A stretch of 64,000 nucleotides of DNA. Origin: Henricia sp. BOLD:AAB3569. Its lineage: Eukaryota; Echinodermata; Asteroidea; Spinulosida; Echinasteridae. The notes beneath the pieces are model-generated. The model worked only from the letters and a program-made list of their open reading frames with translations, was not told the DNA's origin and made no database searches. How positions within the stretch are numbered: the stretch's first letter is position 1; the number at the start of each line of letters is the position of its first letter. The stretch spans positions 2,170,001-2,234,000 of the forward strand of contig JBBELK010000068.1 of the NCBI GenBank assembly GCA_037783545.1. The letters run 5' to 3'. The position numbers and the translations under genes were made by a program. Shown one piece after another: positions 1-12,500 of the stretch.

Positions 1-525
1 CTATGGCCCTCAAGCCCCCAGCGAGTCCTTGTCCAGTAATCTCCCCCAGGCCCCAGCCAACAGCCGGCTCAGCGGTATCGGCACAGCGGAATCACAACCT
101 AACATATCCTCTATATTCCTCCCAGCAGGCTCTAGGAGCTGACTATGGCCCTCAAGCCCCCAGCGAGTCCTTGTCCAGTAATCTCCCCCAGGCCCCAGCC
201 GACAGCCGGCTCAGCGGTATCGGCACAGCGGAATCACAACCTAACATATCCTCTATATTCCTCCCAGCAGGCTCTAGGAGCTGACTATGGCCCTCAAGCC
301 CCCAGCGAGTCCTTGTCCAGTAATCTCCCCCAGGCCCCAGCCGACAGCCGGCTCAGCGGTATCGGCACAGCGGAATCACAATCTAACATATCCTCTATAT
401 TCCTCCCAGCAGGCTCTAGGAGCTGACTATGGCCCTCAAGCCCCCAGCGAGTCCTTGTCTAGTGATCTCCCCCCGGCCCCAGCCAACAGCCAGCTCAGCG
501 GTATCAGCACAGCGGAATCAGAGCC
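1..525 (+). repeat. 142-bp tandem array, each unit with a 3' splice site
   Basis: At least three and a half near-identical 142-bp units start before the window. Each runs from a CTATATTCCTCCCAGCAG acceptor through about 113 bases of the dynein exon. Copies of the acceptor end at 128, 270 and 412. Only the last unit continues to a donor (570). Because 142 is not a multiple of 3, reading through from an earlier acceptor meets a stop (TAG or TGA) near the next unit junction. Units differ at only a few bases, so the array is young. Confidence 0.9.
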
Positions 526-569
526 CAGGATATATCCCATAGCTATCAGAGAGAACTTCACAATTGAAG
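413..569 (+). CDS. DNHD1: Dynein exon a (first visible; pre-AAA5 linker)
   Basis: The acceptor CCCAGCAG ends at 412 and the donor GTACGT begins at 570. The exon is 157 bases, entering in phase 0 and leaving in phase 1. It encodes a Pro/Ser-rich stretch ending RENFTIEG, which leads into AAA5. It is the only unit of the upstream 142-bp tandem array that runs on to a donor. The NAGNAG acceptor (CAGCAG) could add or drop one Gln. Confidence 0.75.
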
Positions 570-3500
570 GTACGTGTACTGGATTATTCAGAGATTCTTG
601 ATTTATTAAAGGAGTTTGTTCAGATTTTTCCAGAAAATGGATTTCATTCTAACCTAACAATCATATAAAATACATCCCCAAAATACTATCCATGGGAAGA
701 AAACAGGAAATGTGCAATCTCCAATTTGGACGTGGAAGCAAAATAGTTGGCGTGATTACTGCACTGCTTTATGAAACCAGATAATTTAGTTTACTTCAGT
801 GAATTTTTGACGATATCCCTGGAAATATACGGATTGAGAGCGTGAAATTTCAGAATGGTAATGAGAAAATTATGATGCATGATATGGTATCAAAATGTCA
901 ACAGCCGTGGGAAAAATGGGAGGCTCAAAAAATGTGATCTGGTCACGCTCTTTTAAGTCTTGAATTGAATATACCACCCATGGTGTTTTTTTGACAGCTA
1001 TTCTCAGCACACCAGACGAGCAAGCATCCTGGCGATCCAACCACACCCTGCCACGGGACCCAGCCTCCATCCACAGTGCACTGTTCATGAGGGCATGCTG
1101 CATCGGTCGACAGAGGCAATGGCCACTACTGGTTGACCCGGATGACCAGGTCATGACTTGGGTCAAACTACTACAGGAGAGGGGTGTTGTCAGCTTTCAC
1201 GAAGGGCTAGCTTTGGAGGAAGGAAGTGGTATGGCCTGAAATAGAGTTTTCAAAAAATCTTATCTTGAGAACAAACGCAACATCTGGTATGGTGCCTAAT
1301 CACCATTGAAATGAGACAACCAAACTTGGGATGAGAGAAAAATCATGAGGGTCTTATCGGGATTCGAACCCGAGATCTCTGACTCACCGGGCAGTCAGAG
1401 GTCTCGGTGAACCAGAGGTCTCGGGTTCGAACCCAATAATAACCCTCCGATTTTTCTTTCATCCCAAGTTTGGTTATCTTGAGAACAGTAATAAATATAT
1501 TTGAACAATTCTTTCACAGCATGATTGGACTCAATTAACTAAACAAGACATTTACAGACATGACCCTTGTTTGACTTATATTTCTCGTCCAAACCGAAAG
1601 TTGGACGGGAATGTGTTGCTTCTAGCTACTGTTAGATTATGGTATCAACACGAAATTTGTTACAGAAACAAACGTCATCTCTCTAGTTATTAATAGAAAG
1701 GTTTAGATGCACATGAAACGCGAACATTTTAGAGCGTATATTGGAAATTTGTACACGGGGTTTTTAGAAAGGCATGTTGTCACACTATTTGTAACCCTTT
1801 TTGGGCCTAAGTTATCTCTTCAGAACAACTCAAACTTATTTCTTTTATTTTGAGACCAGACAAAGGTATTTTCTGGAAAATATGGTCTGTGTTGCCAAAA
1901 TGCCCCATTTACCGTGGAATTTCATTTCTTGGTAAATTCTCTGCAGAAACAGCAGCTGCTCTATCTATAGCCAACCTAAATGAGTTTGACGCGGCAGATG
2001 ATAGTTTGAGTAGAGAAACACCAACAACCAAACCCACCAGCCGCGGCACGTCGACTGACGAGTGGGATACGGGGACGGACTTCCCAGAAACCCCACGGAC
2101 AGTCACGAGGTAGGGATTGGCGTTGAAGAGTTGTCTAAATAGGTGCTTGTTCGTAACAAAAACTTGAAAACTCTAAAACAACATTTGTAGTTACCCAAAA
2201 TTTTACTTCATGAGTTGACAAGAAAAATCCGATTTTGTTTTTCCTGTGTAAAATGGTACTTTTGTAGGAGAAATTGTCAAGTGCTTTTTAAAGCAATTTT
2301 TTAGCATTCATTAAACACAAAAACCATGCATGTATTTTTTCAAGTTCTCTGAAGTATTACTGCATCTATGTGGCTGAAATTTCTACAAGGCAGTTTATCA
2401 ACATTATTCTTTAGTTACAGCATGTGATGCCGTTGTTCCTGTTTTTTAAAGATTTTCCAATCATGTAATCTGTCTTTCAAATTGTTTTATATAATGGCCA
2501 AGTAGATACCTGTCATTTGATTCGACGATAGCAGGTCACATGGCGTTAAATAATTTAACCATTCAATGCTACGTCATCAAACGTGCAATTTTGTTCCATA
2601 CGATTTTTCCATTGCTCGGCAAGCGCGTGTTCGTGTACTCGCGTGACATTGCACGACGCTGAAGCAGATGCGTTTGCTTAAGACGTGCATGTGGTAGATG
2701 AGTCGGATTCGGTCATTGTGATGCGAGGGATGTAAGGGTACTTTGGGCATTATATAAAACAAATGATGAATGTTTTTCATTCGTTCAATGGAACAAATAT
2801 TTTCATTCGTTGAAAGATGGAATTATTCCATTCAACTGTGCTCCGCCTCGTTGAATGGAACATTTCATCTTTTAACTCATGAAAATATTTGTACCATTAA
2901 ACTCATAAACATTCATTATTTGTATAATGTTCCACTGATTTCTTGCAGTATTGGAGGGGACAGCCAGTACAACCTGAGGAGCTCCATCAACTTGACGAGC
3001 GACACGGATTACGACAACAGCGACCCCATTAGTTACATCGCTGACGACACCGCCATGTTGGACTCGCTCCCCGATGATGCGGCAGAAATTCAGAAACAGA
3101 TGGAAAATCTCTGGGTGATTCCGGCCGACGACCCCTCGCTGGAAATCCGTCTCATCCAAGCTGTGATGCTGGGAGTGGGCGTGGTGGTCACGCATTTAGG
3201 TGGGGTGTTTTAAAAATCATGAAATATCTGTCAACCATAGTGTCAACATTTCAAATGACTTGAAATAACCACATCTCCACAGTCACAAGTCATTTTCTTC
3301 AGAGTCAAGTCACAGGTCAAAAACCAAAAACTGACTTGACCCCAAGCCAACAAGATGAGAGACTAGCTCTGCCCTGTTAGTACTGACCCATGGGTTAATT
3401 CTGTATAATCGCCCCCAAGACACTCACACTTAGAATTGCATATGCAGTTCGCAGTTCTTCGTCGTGAAGTGGTTAATTAATGTTTAAAAAGCAGTCAATC

Positions 3501-6500
3501 TGAGAGCGGAAGCTTTATGCAGCCATGCATAATGAAACTGTTATTTGAATGTTTCGATGTCGACTTAATTACAAAAAAAAATTAAAATGTGCTTTTCTTT
3601 TGTTGCTCGGTGCAGTTTCAGTTAAAGGCAGGGGCTCGACAGCAATGCGAGCGCGCCAAATTCGTGCCACGAAATACACAGCCCCATAGCAAAGGCATGA
3701 AGCTGCGTATTTCGTGGCACGAATTTGGTGCGCGCACGCATTGCTGATGAGCCTCCGCCTTTAATAGATATCAAAGTGACAAATCAAAAAAATCAGCTAT
3801 GTTAATGCAAAAAGCATTACGAATGGGACACACGTGTAGACTTATTTTTTGGGTGCAAAAAGCTTGGTAATGCCCAACACACAAGACATTTCATGAAACA
3901 TGTGAAATAACTGATTATAAGGCATTAATTTGAATTTTCGTGTAATTTTGAAACACCCAGAGAGAAAGCAATTGGGTGGAAAGCTGACGGAACTACTCAA
4001 ACGGAATGTTAAATACACCCAGGACGGGGCGAGGAGGATCGTGATTGGTGGACGGGAGTACGGTTACCGGCCAACCTTCTGCATGTACCTATGCACATCT
4101 GTGCCCCTGGAATTGACTGGTAAGCGTTCTCGATTTAACAACGAAATAATAGGATGAGAAAAAAAAATCATATGGTTCTCTTTGGGATTCAAACTTGAGA
4201 CCTCTGACTCTCCGGGCAGATGGTCTACCAGCTGAGCTATGAGGCACAGTGGTATACTACCTCAGGTTTTCCCCAAGACCTCTGACACACCAGACAGATG
4301 GTCTACCAGCTGAGCTATGAGGCACAGTGGTATACTCACTCAGGTTTTCCCCAAGACCTCTGACACACCAGACAGATGGTCTACCAGCTGAGCTATGAGG
4401 CACAGTGGTATTCTCCCTCAGGTTTTCCCCAAGACCTCTGACACACCAGACAGATGGTCTACCAGCTGAGCTATGAGGCACAGTGGTATACTCCCTCAGG
4501 TTTCCCCCAAGACCTCTGACACACCAGACAGATGCTCTACCAGCTGAGCTATGAGGCACAGTGGTATACTCCCTCAGGTTTTCCCCAAGACCTCTGACAC
4601 ACCAGACAGATGCTCTACCAGCTGAGCTATGAGGCACAGTGGTATACTCCCTCAGGTTTTCCCCAAGACCTCTGACACACCAGACAGATGCTCTACCAGC
4701 TGAGCTATGAGGCACAGTGGTATTACTCCCTCAGGTTTTCCCCCAAAGACCTCTGACACATCAGACAGATGCCCTGATATTAATGTTTGACGGCCTAAAA
4801 ATACGGCAAACAGTGCCATTTTAAATAAAAAGTAATGCATCAGGACAACCTGACAGTTGACAAGTACACCACTGCCAGAATTACTAAAGAATTGTATGGG
4901 ATGGCCCAGATTGAATAGGATATGCAAAACACAAGCGACGAAACTTGAAAAAGTTAGCCGAACTTTTGTTCAGTTTTTCTGCGCATGCGCAAACTGTGAC
5001 ACAGCCCCTTTTAACCCCTCATTTCCCCACTTCCTTTCTTCACAGGGTCCGGATTTGTCCCCCTCCCCATAGAAGACACGTCAATCATTGACCTGTCAAT
5101 CAGCCCTCAAGGGTTAACAGACCGACTACTCCGGCATGTCATGCTGGTAGAACGACCGGAGTTTTATGCTCAGTGGCGGTCAATAGAGGGCGACATTTTA
5201 ACGCAGGAGACTGTGCTACAGCAGGCTGAGGTAAAGTAAAGCATAATGTAGCAAAATAACATTGCTTCAATGCAAATGCATTTCACAATTTTGCTTAGTA
5301 AGTGCTTTATGAGAAAACAAGTTTTATGAAATTTAAGCGCCTTTTGAGCACATCGCATAAGCAGAAAACATGTGCTTACAGGTTTTATTGAATTAGGCCA
5401 TGTTTTAAATAATACGATTTGTGTTCGTTCACACAGGATGAAATTCTAAGCAAGACACTGAACCTCCCCCAAAGCTTGTTGGACGAACCAACAATGACTG
5501 AAGCCCTCGACCATTACCAGCAATGCACACTGGCGACAGACGCAAGCCTTCATGAAACCCACACACTGGCCGCGCAACTCCGGCAGAAACAAGCGGCGTA
5601 CGCACCCGTGGCCAAGCACGGGACCCTGATGTACACGGTCATCAAACGCATGTCTGCCCTGCATCCATTTTACTACGTAAACACGTCAACGTTCGTGCAC
5701 TGGTTTGCAGCAACGATCAAATCGCGCAAGAAAGATCGCGCCGATATCGGGATGGCCACAGCACGTGCCGTTGAGCTGACCAATGCAATCATGCTGGACA
5801 TACACTCCAAAATCGCAACGGCTCTGTTCCCGCTGCACTCGCAGCTTTTTGTGTTTTTGGTTGCCGTGCAGAAAATGCGGGCAGCTAATGAGGTGACTGA
5901 AGCCGAGTGGCTGCAGTTTGTGGGCGGAGCCAGTGTTGCCACACCCACTAAATTGGCATCATACAGAGGCCTCAAAGTGCCCGATTGGATCACCCCAACA
6001 GTGAGTTAAAATCTGATTCCTTGTGTACATCATAAATATATATTTAGAGCAAAAATATGACAATTGTGACGGGCTCTAGGAAAATGAGTCACAAGTCGCG
6101 CTGGCTAGTATTCTTTTTGCGACCATAAAAAGAAATCTGTGGCATTTCTATGCTTATTAAAATACCTAAACACAAAAGAAATTCCAGGCATAACACAGAC
6201 ATTCCAGGGGGAACACAGACATTCCAGGCGGTATCTGGGCACCGCCAGGAATTTCCATTGTGTCTTGGTATTTTATTTAGCGTGGATTTGCCGCGGATTT
6301 CTTTTTATGGTCGCAAAAAGAATACTATAGCCAGCGCGACTTGTGACTCATTTTCCCAGACCCCGTCACAATTTTGCATGGTGGCCGTCGTATGCTTTTG
6401 AATTTCAAATGTTAAAAAATGAATCTGATAAATGTGAGCCTTTAGGTACATGACGGCTCAATGATTTTGTGATCTCTTGTAGATGTGGGCTGGCTGCAGA

Positions 6501-9500
6501 CGGCTGGAGAGAGATTTCAGTGTCTTTGAGGGTTTGAGGGAATCCCTAGTCAACCACAGTCGCCAGTGGAAAGAGTACTTTCAGGTACATTTGGTCAATT
6601 GTCTTTTAATGGGTTTAATGAACTTCAATTGGCAGCCCGTAGGCTGAATTGCATGAAGCTTACAAGTATTTTCCACCTAAACATGGAGATACATATAGGT
6701 GGGTGGTGCCATTGGCAGCCGACAGCCAGAGACACTGGGTAATACCCTTAATCTTCATGAAAAAGTGCATTGGGATCTTTTAAGTGTGTTAGACAACACA
6801 GTGGAGCAATTTTGGCTGAGTGCCTTGCTCAAGGGCACAAGTACCATGGCCGAGTATCGAACCAGCAATACCAAGTTTTCACCCCGGTTGTGAATCAACT
6901 AGCTAACCACTAGGCCATGGTACCACAAATACTAATTGGAGGCAACAGCGCACCGTATCAGAGTTGAATCGGGACTTCAGCTAAATTCTTTAATAAATTT
7001 GGATGTTTGTATGACTTGGGTAAACCTTTGTAACCTCTGAGCCTGTCACAAAGACCTGGGACTTGAATCGAGACACAATCTTAAAGACTTGGGACTTGAA
7101 TCGAGACTTGCTCTCAAAGAGGGAACTTGAAATCCAGTGTACTGGCTTTAACTGTTATACTTTTTGTACATGTTTTTCATATGATTTGTGTACAGCATGA
7201 CCCTGTGCTGCTAGCCCCTGTACCTGGAGGTAACCGGCTAATCCTCACCTACATGCAGAAGGCATTGCTATGGAGAATCCTGAGGCCAGACAAGGTTTGT
7301 ACCAGGGCTGGAAGAGCATCTGCCCAGTGAGTCAGAGATCTCGGGTTCGATTCCCAATAAGGCCCACATATTTTTTGTTTTTTTCTCGTCCCACGTTTGG
7401 TTGTTTCGGTTGTTTAATTTCATTGGTGATGAGCAGGCGGCACACAAAATATTCCGTTGAGGTTTTAATGAGCTTTCACTGTCAGACAAGGTAGGTCCTA
7501 ATAATTTGGCAGTTTCGGTTTCTGATGTTGTACTGTGACAATGTTGTTACCCCAGATTTGCAAATAATTCATGGGTTTGCCCAATTAACCCCGCTCACTT
7601 AGTTACTGGTGCTATGCCTCACAAGCCATTGCAAAAATGGTGACACACAATGCAAGCAACAATTAGGACTGAGCTCTTGAAGCATGAAAAGCAAAAATTA
7701 CTCGGAGCTGCTGCATACAAGCAGTACGGATGGTATGGCCGAGTTCTACTAAAAAGCATTTGGAAAATAGAATTAAGTAACGACAAAAACATGCTAAAGC
7801 TTTTCGACTTGCACTCATCAAAGCAAAACGCAAGTCTGACGTGGTGACGCTATCGATAATAATATAAGGCTAAAGGCGGGAATGACGTGTTCAGAATACT
7901 ACGCACTGATTGGTCAGCTGACAATAGCAGGGAGCACACTACTGCGCATGCACAGTTAGACCAAATGTAGCATGTGTACAAATTCTTTCTGACGACATAA
8001 CACGGTTTTTGTGAAGTGAATGTATGTAACTTCGAGCATGTGCAGATGCATGATACTGCATGCTCTGGCCAGTACAGTGAACTGCTGTTCGCTGTATTGT
8101 TTCGAGCACTCCGGGTGATCAAGCAAGTGTTGTCCTATAGCAGATGTGCATTCGGGCTGTGTGGCAGCTTTGCGAGCGTTCTTGCAAACACACGCGGCGG
8201 CTGTTTGCGGGAAGCAGGCAAGTTGCTGCGAATGGAGGATGGGACATTCTGTACCGAGCTTCACATCAGTACCGAAACTAAAAAGCATTTCTTTGTGAGC
8301 AATATGCTAATATTGGGTGGGCGCTGTCTGCGTACCTCTGTTGGGATTGGTCATAAATAGTCATGTGGGATCGGCTTGATTGACGGGTCGAAACTATGAA
8401 TTCCACATGGTTTTTGTTTCTTTGCAGATGGCCAGTATATGCCAAGATCTGACTATCTACCAACTGGGTTCAAACATTGCCCGGCCGTCATCTTACACCA
8501 TAGAGGCTGTATTGAACCAGTGTGATCAGTACACTCCAGTGGTGTTCATTCTACCAGCTAGCTACACTGAAGATGGATCTATCAACAGTGGTTGCGAAGG
8601 TAAACAAATCAATCTGAACAATAATCCAACACCAGAAAAGGATGCACAATGACAGTGCAGAGATAATCTTTGGAAATAATTTTGTTGATTTGGAAGGCAA
8701 AAGAATCATGATGGACCAATTCTTCAGACTTTCATATGAAGAGTTTAATCTCAAAATGCAATATATCCATTTTTGGCATTTTGAGAAAACTGCCATTTTG
8801 TATTACAACTAAGCACTACAGTCAATGGCAAATTCTAATAAGTAAAACAGTTTGTTTGTGAGATATATAACAGTTAGCCAATAGTCTATTTCACAAATGT
8901 ATAGGACCACCAATTGAGTATGTACTGACACCATTATCTAATTTTATTTGGATATGGTGTTTATTGAGTTTTGCGATAAAACTCTGCATATATTGCAGGG
9001 AATATATAGTTGCCCTAGCTCAGTCAGAATATGTTGCACATGATAATCGGAAGCCATCACTGCGCACATTTTTCGATTCAGTCGGGGGGCGCAGCGTAAG
9101 ACAAAATTCCTGATATCGGGTATGGGGGAGTGAGGGGTGGGGAGTGCCATTTTAGACTTATTTCAAGTCTGATTTTTTTTCTTCTGTTGATGTCTCATTT
9201 GAAAGCAAATAACTTTCATGTTTCTCAAAAAATATCAATTCGAAAAATTATTTTTCGAGGTGCCACACCCAAAACGCACGGACAATACGTCTTTAAGGTG
9301 GAAGATACTTGTAAGATTCATGCAGTTGCATAAACCATTAAATAATATAAAAACATAAATAAAAACACAATACAATAGCTGCTCTCATCCATTCTACAGG
9401 CCACACATACACCCACCCTACCAGGGCTCTCACCAAGTACTGTCACCATCAGAAACCACACCGCCCCCTCCACACCCTGTCCATGGGAACTGAGGCTGAG

Positions 9501-12500
9501 GTTTCTAGGGTACTTCATGCCTTGGATGAGTGCTCACATACTGGACACTGGCTGCTGGTTGATAACTTTGGACTGGTTGGGGATGGCACTGAAATACTGC
9601 AGTTTGTACAGGTACACCAAAATGTTTCATTGCTCTGGTCGATTTCAGGCAGCCTTATTGTTCTTATGTTCGAATGGCAGGAACACGACCTAGCCTTACA
9701 AACAGGGCTGTAAATGGCTCACTTTTGAAATCTGACTTATTACTGTCGCTATTACAGCCCTGCTACAAGGCCGTATGAAAATGCCTGATGTCGAAACTGC
9801 CGAAATCCGAGATAGTTTGACCGCATATATTGTCCGAAATACATTAGACAGAGCACTTTCACATACACTATTGGAATCCTGAGAGTTTAGTATGATAACA
9901 TAACGGTAAAGCTTACGGAATCGTCAATTTGGCCATCTGCGGCGTCTTGAATAATTGGACAAAATTCATTCAGCGTTCTGCCCTAGGCGCCGCCATTTTA
10001 GCTGATATGCTGGACGATGGTGGCGCTTCTCGATCATGAGAAGTCAAGGAGTCCGGCTGTGCAATTTGCATAATTCATATTGATGTCGCGTGTGTTCATC
10101 CCAGCTGGCAAGTACGTCGCGCGCACAGTGCAGTAAGGCTGTACAGTACGCACATGTGCATCAGGCATTTTCATACTGCCTTGTAGCAGGGCTGTAATAG
10201 CGACAGTAATAAGTCAGATTTCAAAAGTGAGCCATTCACAGCCCTGTTTGTAGGGCTAGAACACGACCCTGCTCTTGGAACAGTGTAGCATGCCACTTAT
10301 TGTACTGTTACCAAAGCATGATTACAAGATTTTGTGCGTGTGACCCCAAAATTATTGTAATCATATCATAGTCGGTTAACGATAAGAATTCTTATCGTTG
10401 AGTTGTTTTTTATTGTACACTACCCATCAAAACTGTAGGCTTTTGAGAAGGAAGTATTATTTTGTTTATTCATAATAAACCAAGCTATTAAAGCAAACGG
10501 AGGTGTAAGGGGTATCTGGAGAGGAAGCAGTCATCTGGAGTGCTGTCCAGCTGCTCTGGGAGGAGTTGGATCGTAAGGTCAGAAAGAAATGCCCAACCAG
10601 CCAAGAAAACCTCTGGAGAGTCTTAAAAGAGGCGTATTTCCACTGAATGTTTGGATAAACTGACAATAAGGATGCAGAGATTGTGTGTAGCTGTCATAGC
10701 TGCTAGGGGGATGGGGTGATTATTTGATGAACATCAAGTTTAGCCGTTTCTTTTTGCATGCTCTCCAATTTGTTGACAAAGCCCACTGCTGAGGCCGAAG
10801 ATGGCACTAAAATTAACATGTATATTGCTTTTTGTTAGAATACACCCACATTTGCTTTCACAAAATTAACATTCACAAAATTATACTTTTTTTCTCAAAA
10901 ACCTGAAACTTTCAAGGTGTTTCTAAAGTTTTGATAGGTAGTGTATTTCTGTTGTAATAATTTGGCAAATAAAAGTGTGTGACCCCCAACTCGTCATCGT
11001 ATTACAATCTATCCCATAAGCCCCTTGCAGTAACCTGCCCCATGCATGTGTGTGTTTTCTGCTTCACCACACGTGTCTGGCTTCCGTGTTCCGTTTTCTA
11101 TTCAATGCAAACCAAGTGCATGGAGTGAGGCAACAAACACGCACGTGCAACACGGGGAAAGCCTACGCAGGGGATGATGGGATGGATTACAATTGCGTAA
11201 GACCCGACTTGATTACAATACGATTACAATCCGATCACAATAAGTATGTTGTGTAATCCTGGTCGTCGTTGGAAATATTACAATCGTATCACAATTGAGT
11301 AATTTCAAGAATTTTTCCATGTGACCCCATCCTTAAAGACAGTATACATGATTGGTAAACTGTTACAAATAGTTTTATCGCCCTGTATGATTGAAGATAT
11401 GCATGATTAAAACCAACCTGAGCAAAAACCAGCTCTGTGCTTCGTCTAACTTTTAAGAAAACAGTCAAAAAAGGGTTTGTAGTCATTTCGCCCCAAAACC
11501 CTTTCGCCCTGAACCATTTCGCCCTGAACCACGGCCTGTGCACGAAGTGGTTTTGGGGCAAAGTGGCACTTGGGCGATGTAGTGTTTGGACGAAGTGATT
11601 TGGGGCGAAATGGCACTCGGGCGAAGTGGTTTGGGGCGAAATGGTTTTGGGGCGAATTGAATTTGTCTCATGAGACGAAAACTAATTGTTTTACTCATTT
11701 CTCAAAGACTATAGCACTTTTAGACAACCATTTCAGGGGAGGTTTTCTACGGTCATCATGTTTATATTGTGTAAGTTAGGCGTAAATCTGTGAACATTTC
11801 TGATTTTCGAGATTCCAATCATGTATACTGCCTTTAATCCAAGCCCAAACATTTTCCCCTAACATTCTTGACAGCATCACTTCATAACCCTTAAATCCGT
11901 TCGTCTTCCAGAAAATGGTGACGTCAAAAACAGAAAATCTGTCCACCGAGTCCAGACCACAGACTAAAGAATCAACAAAGAGTTCTGAGTTATCAGAGGG
12001 CAGTGAAGCTTCAGACATTCAAACTCCAGAGGGGGTGCCTGAACCAGATATACACCCTGATTTCAGGCTGTTCCTGATCACGAGGGCGGACAGCCACAAC
12101 AACGTGCCAGGTGAGATTGCATTAGGGTCTTTCTATAAATTAAGGGTCAAATTTTGGTGTCTCCCCTTACATTTTACAATTTGTTTTTGTAAATTCAGGA
12201 CACAATACTTTCCATCTCAAAGAGTGAGTACATAAAGTACAATTCATACAAAATGGTTTAAAAGTAATTTTAATGATTTTTGTACGTGTAACGGGGGACA
12301 CTAAATGTCACACTTTTGGACCCCTTATTTATAGAAAGACCCATTACAGTGTGACTTTTCACACTTGTTTGGGTACATCGTTCAACCCAATTTCACATAA
12401 ACAATCAATGGTTGGTAGCCAAGAGTAATATTCATGCACTTTAATTTGTTTGTGTAATTGATATATAATCATAGAAATTGCAAGAATTGCAAGAAATGGG

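Noticed and set aside
3..426. Three overlapping 93-aa frames at the window start
   Set aside because: These are the 142-bp array read from internal ATGs in the wrong frame. The coding frame is the one continued at 413-569.
1..525. CRISPR-like or prokaryotic direct repeats
   Set aside because: There are no spacers, the repeat unit is 142 bp, and the setting is a spliced eukaryotic gene.
4257..4715. 152-aa minus-strand open frame of 26-aa repeats
   Set aside because: It results from the 78-bp (26-codon) tRNA-like satellite. There is no start context, homology or splice support.
4193..4760. Functional tRNA gene cluster
   Set aside because: The T-arm and B-box are destroyed, and the anticodon stem does not close cleanly.
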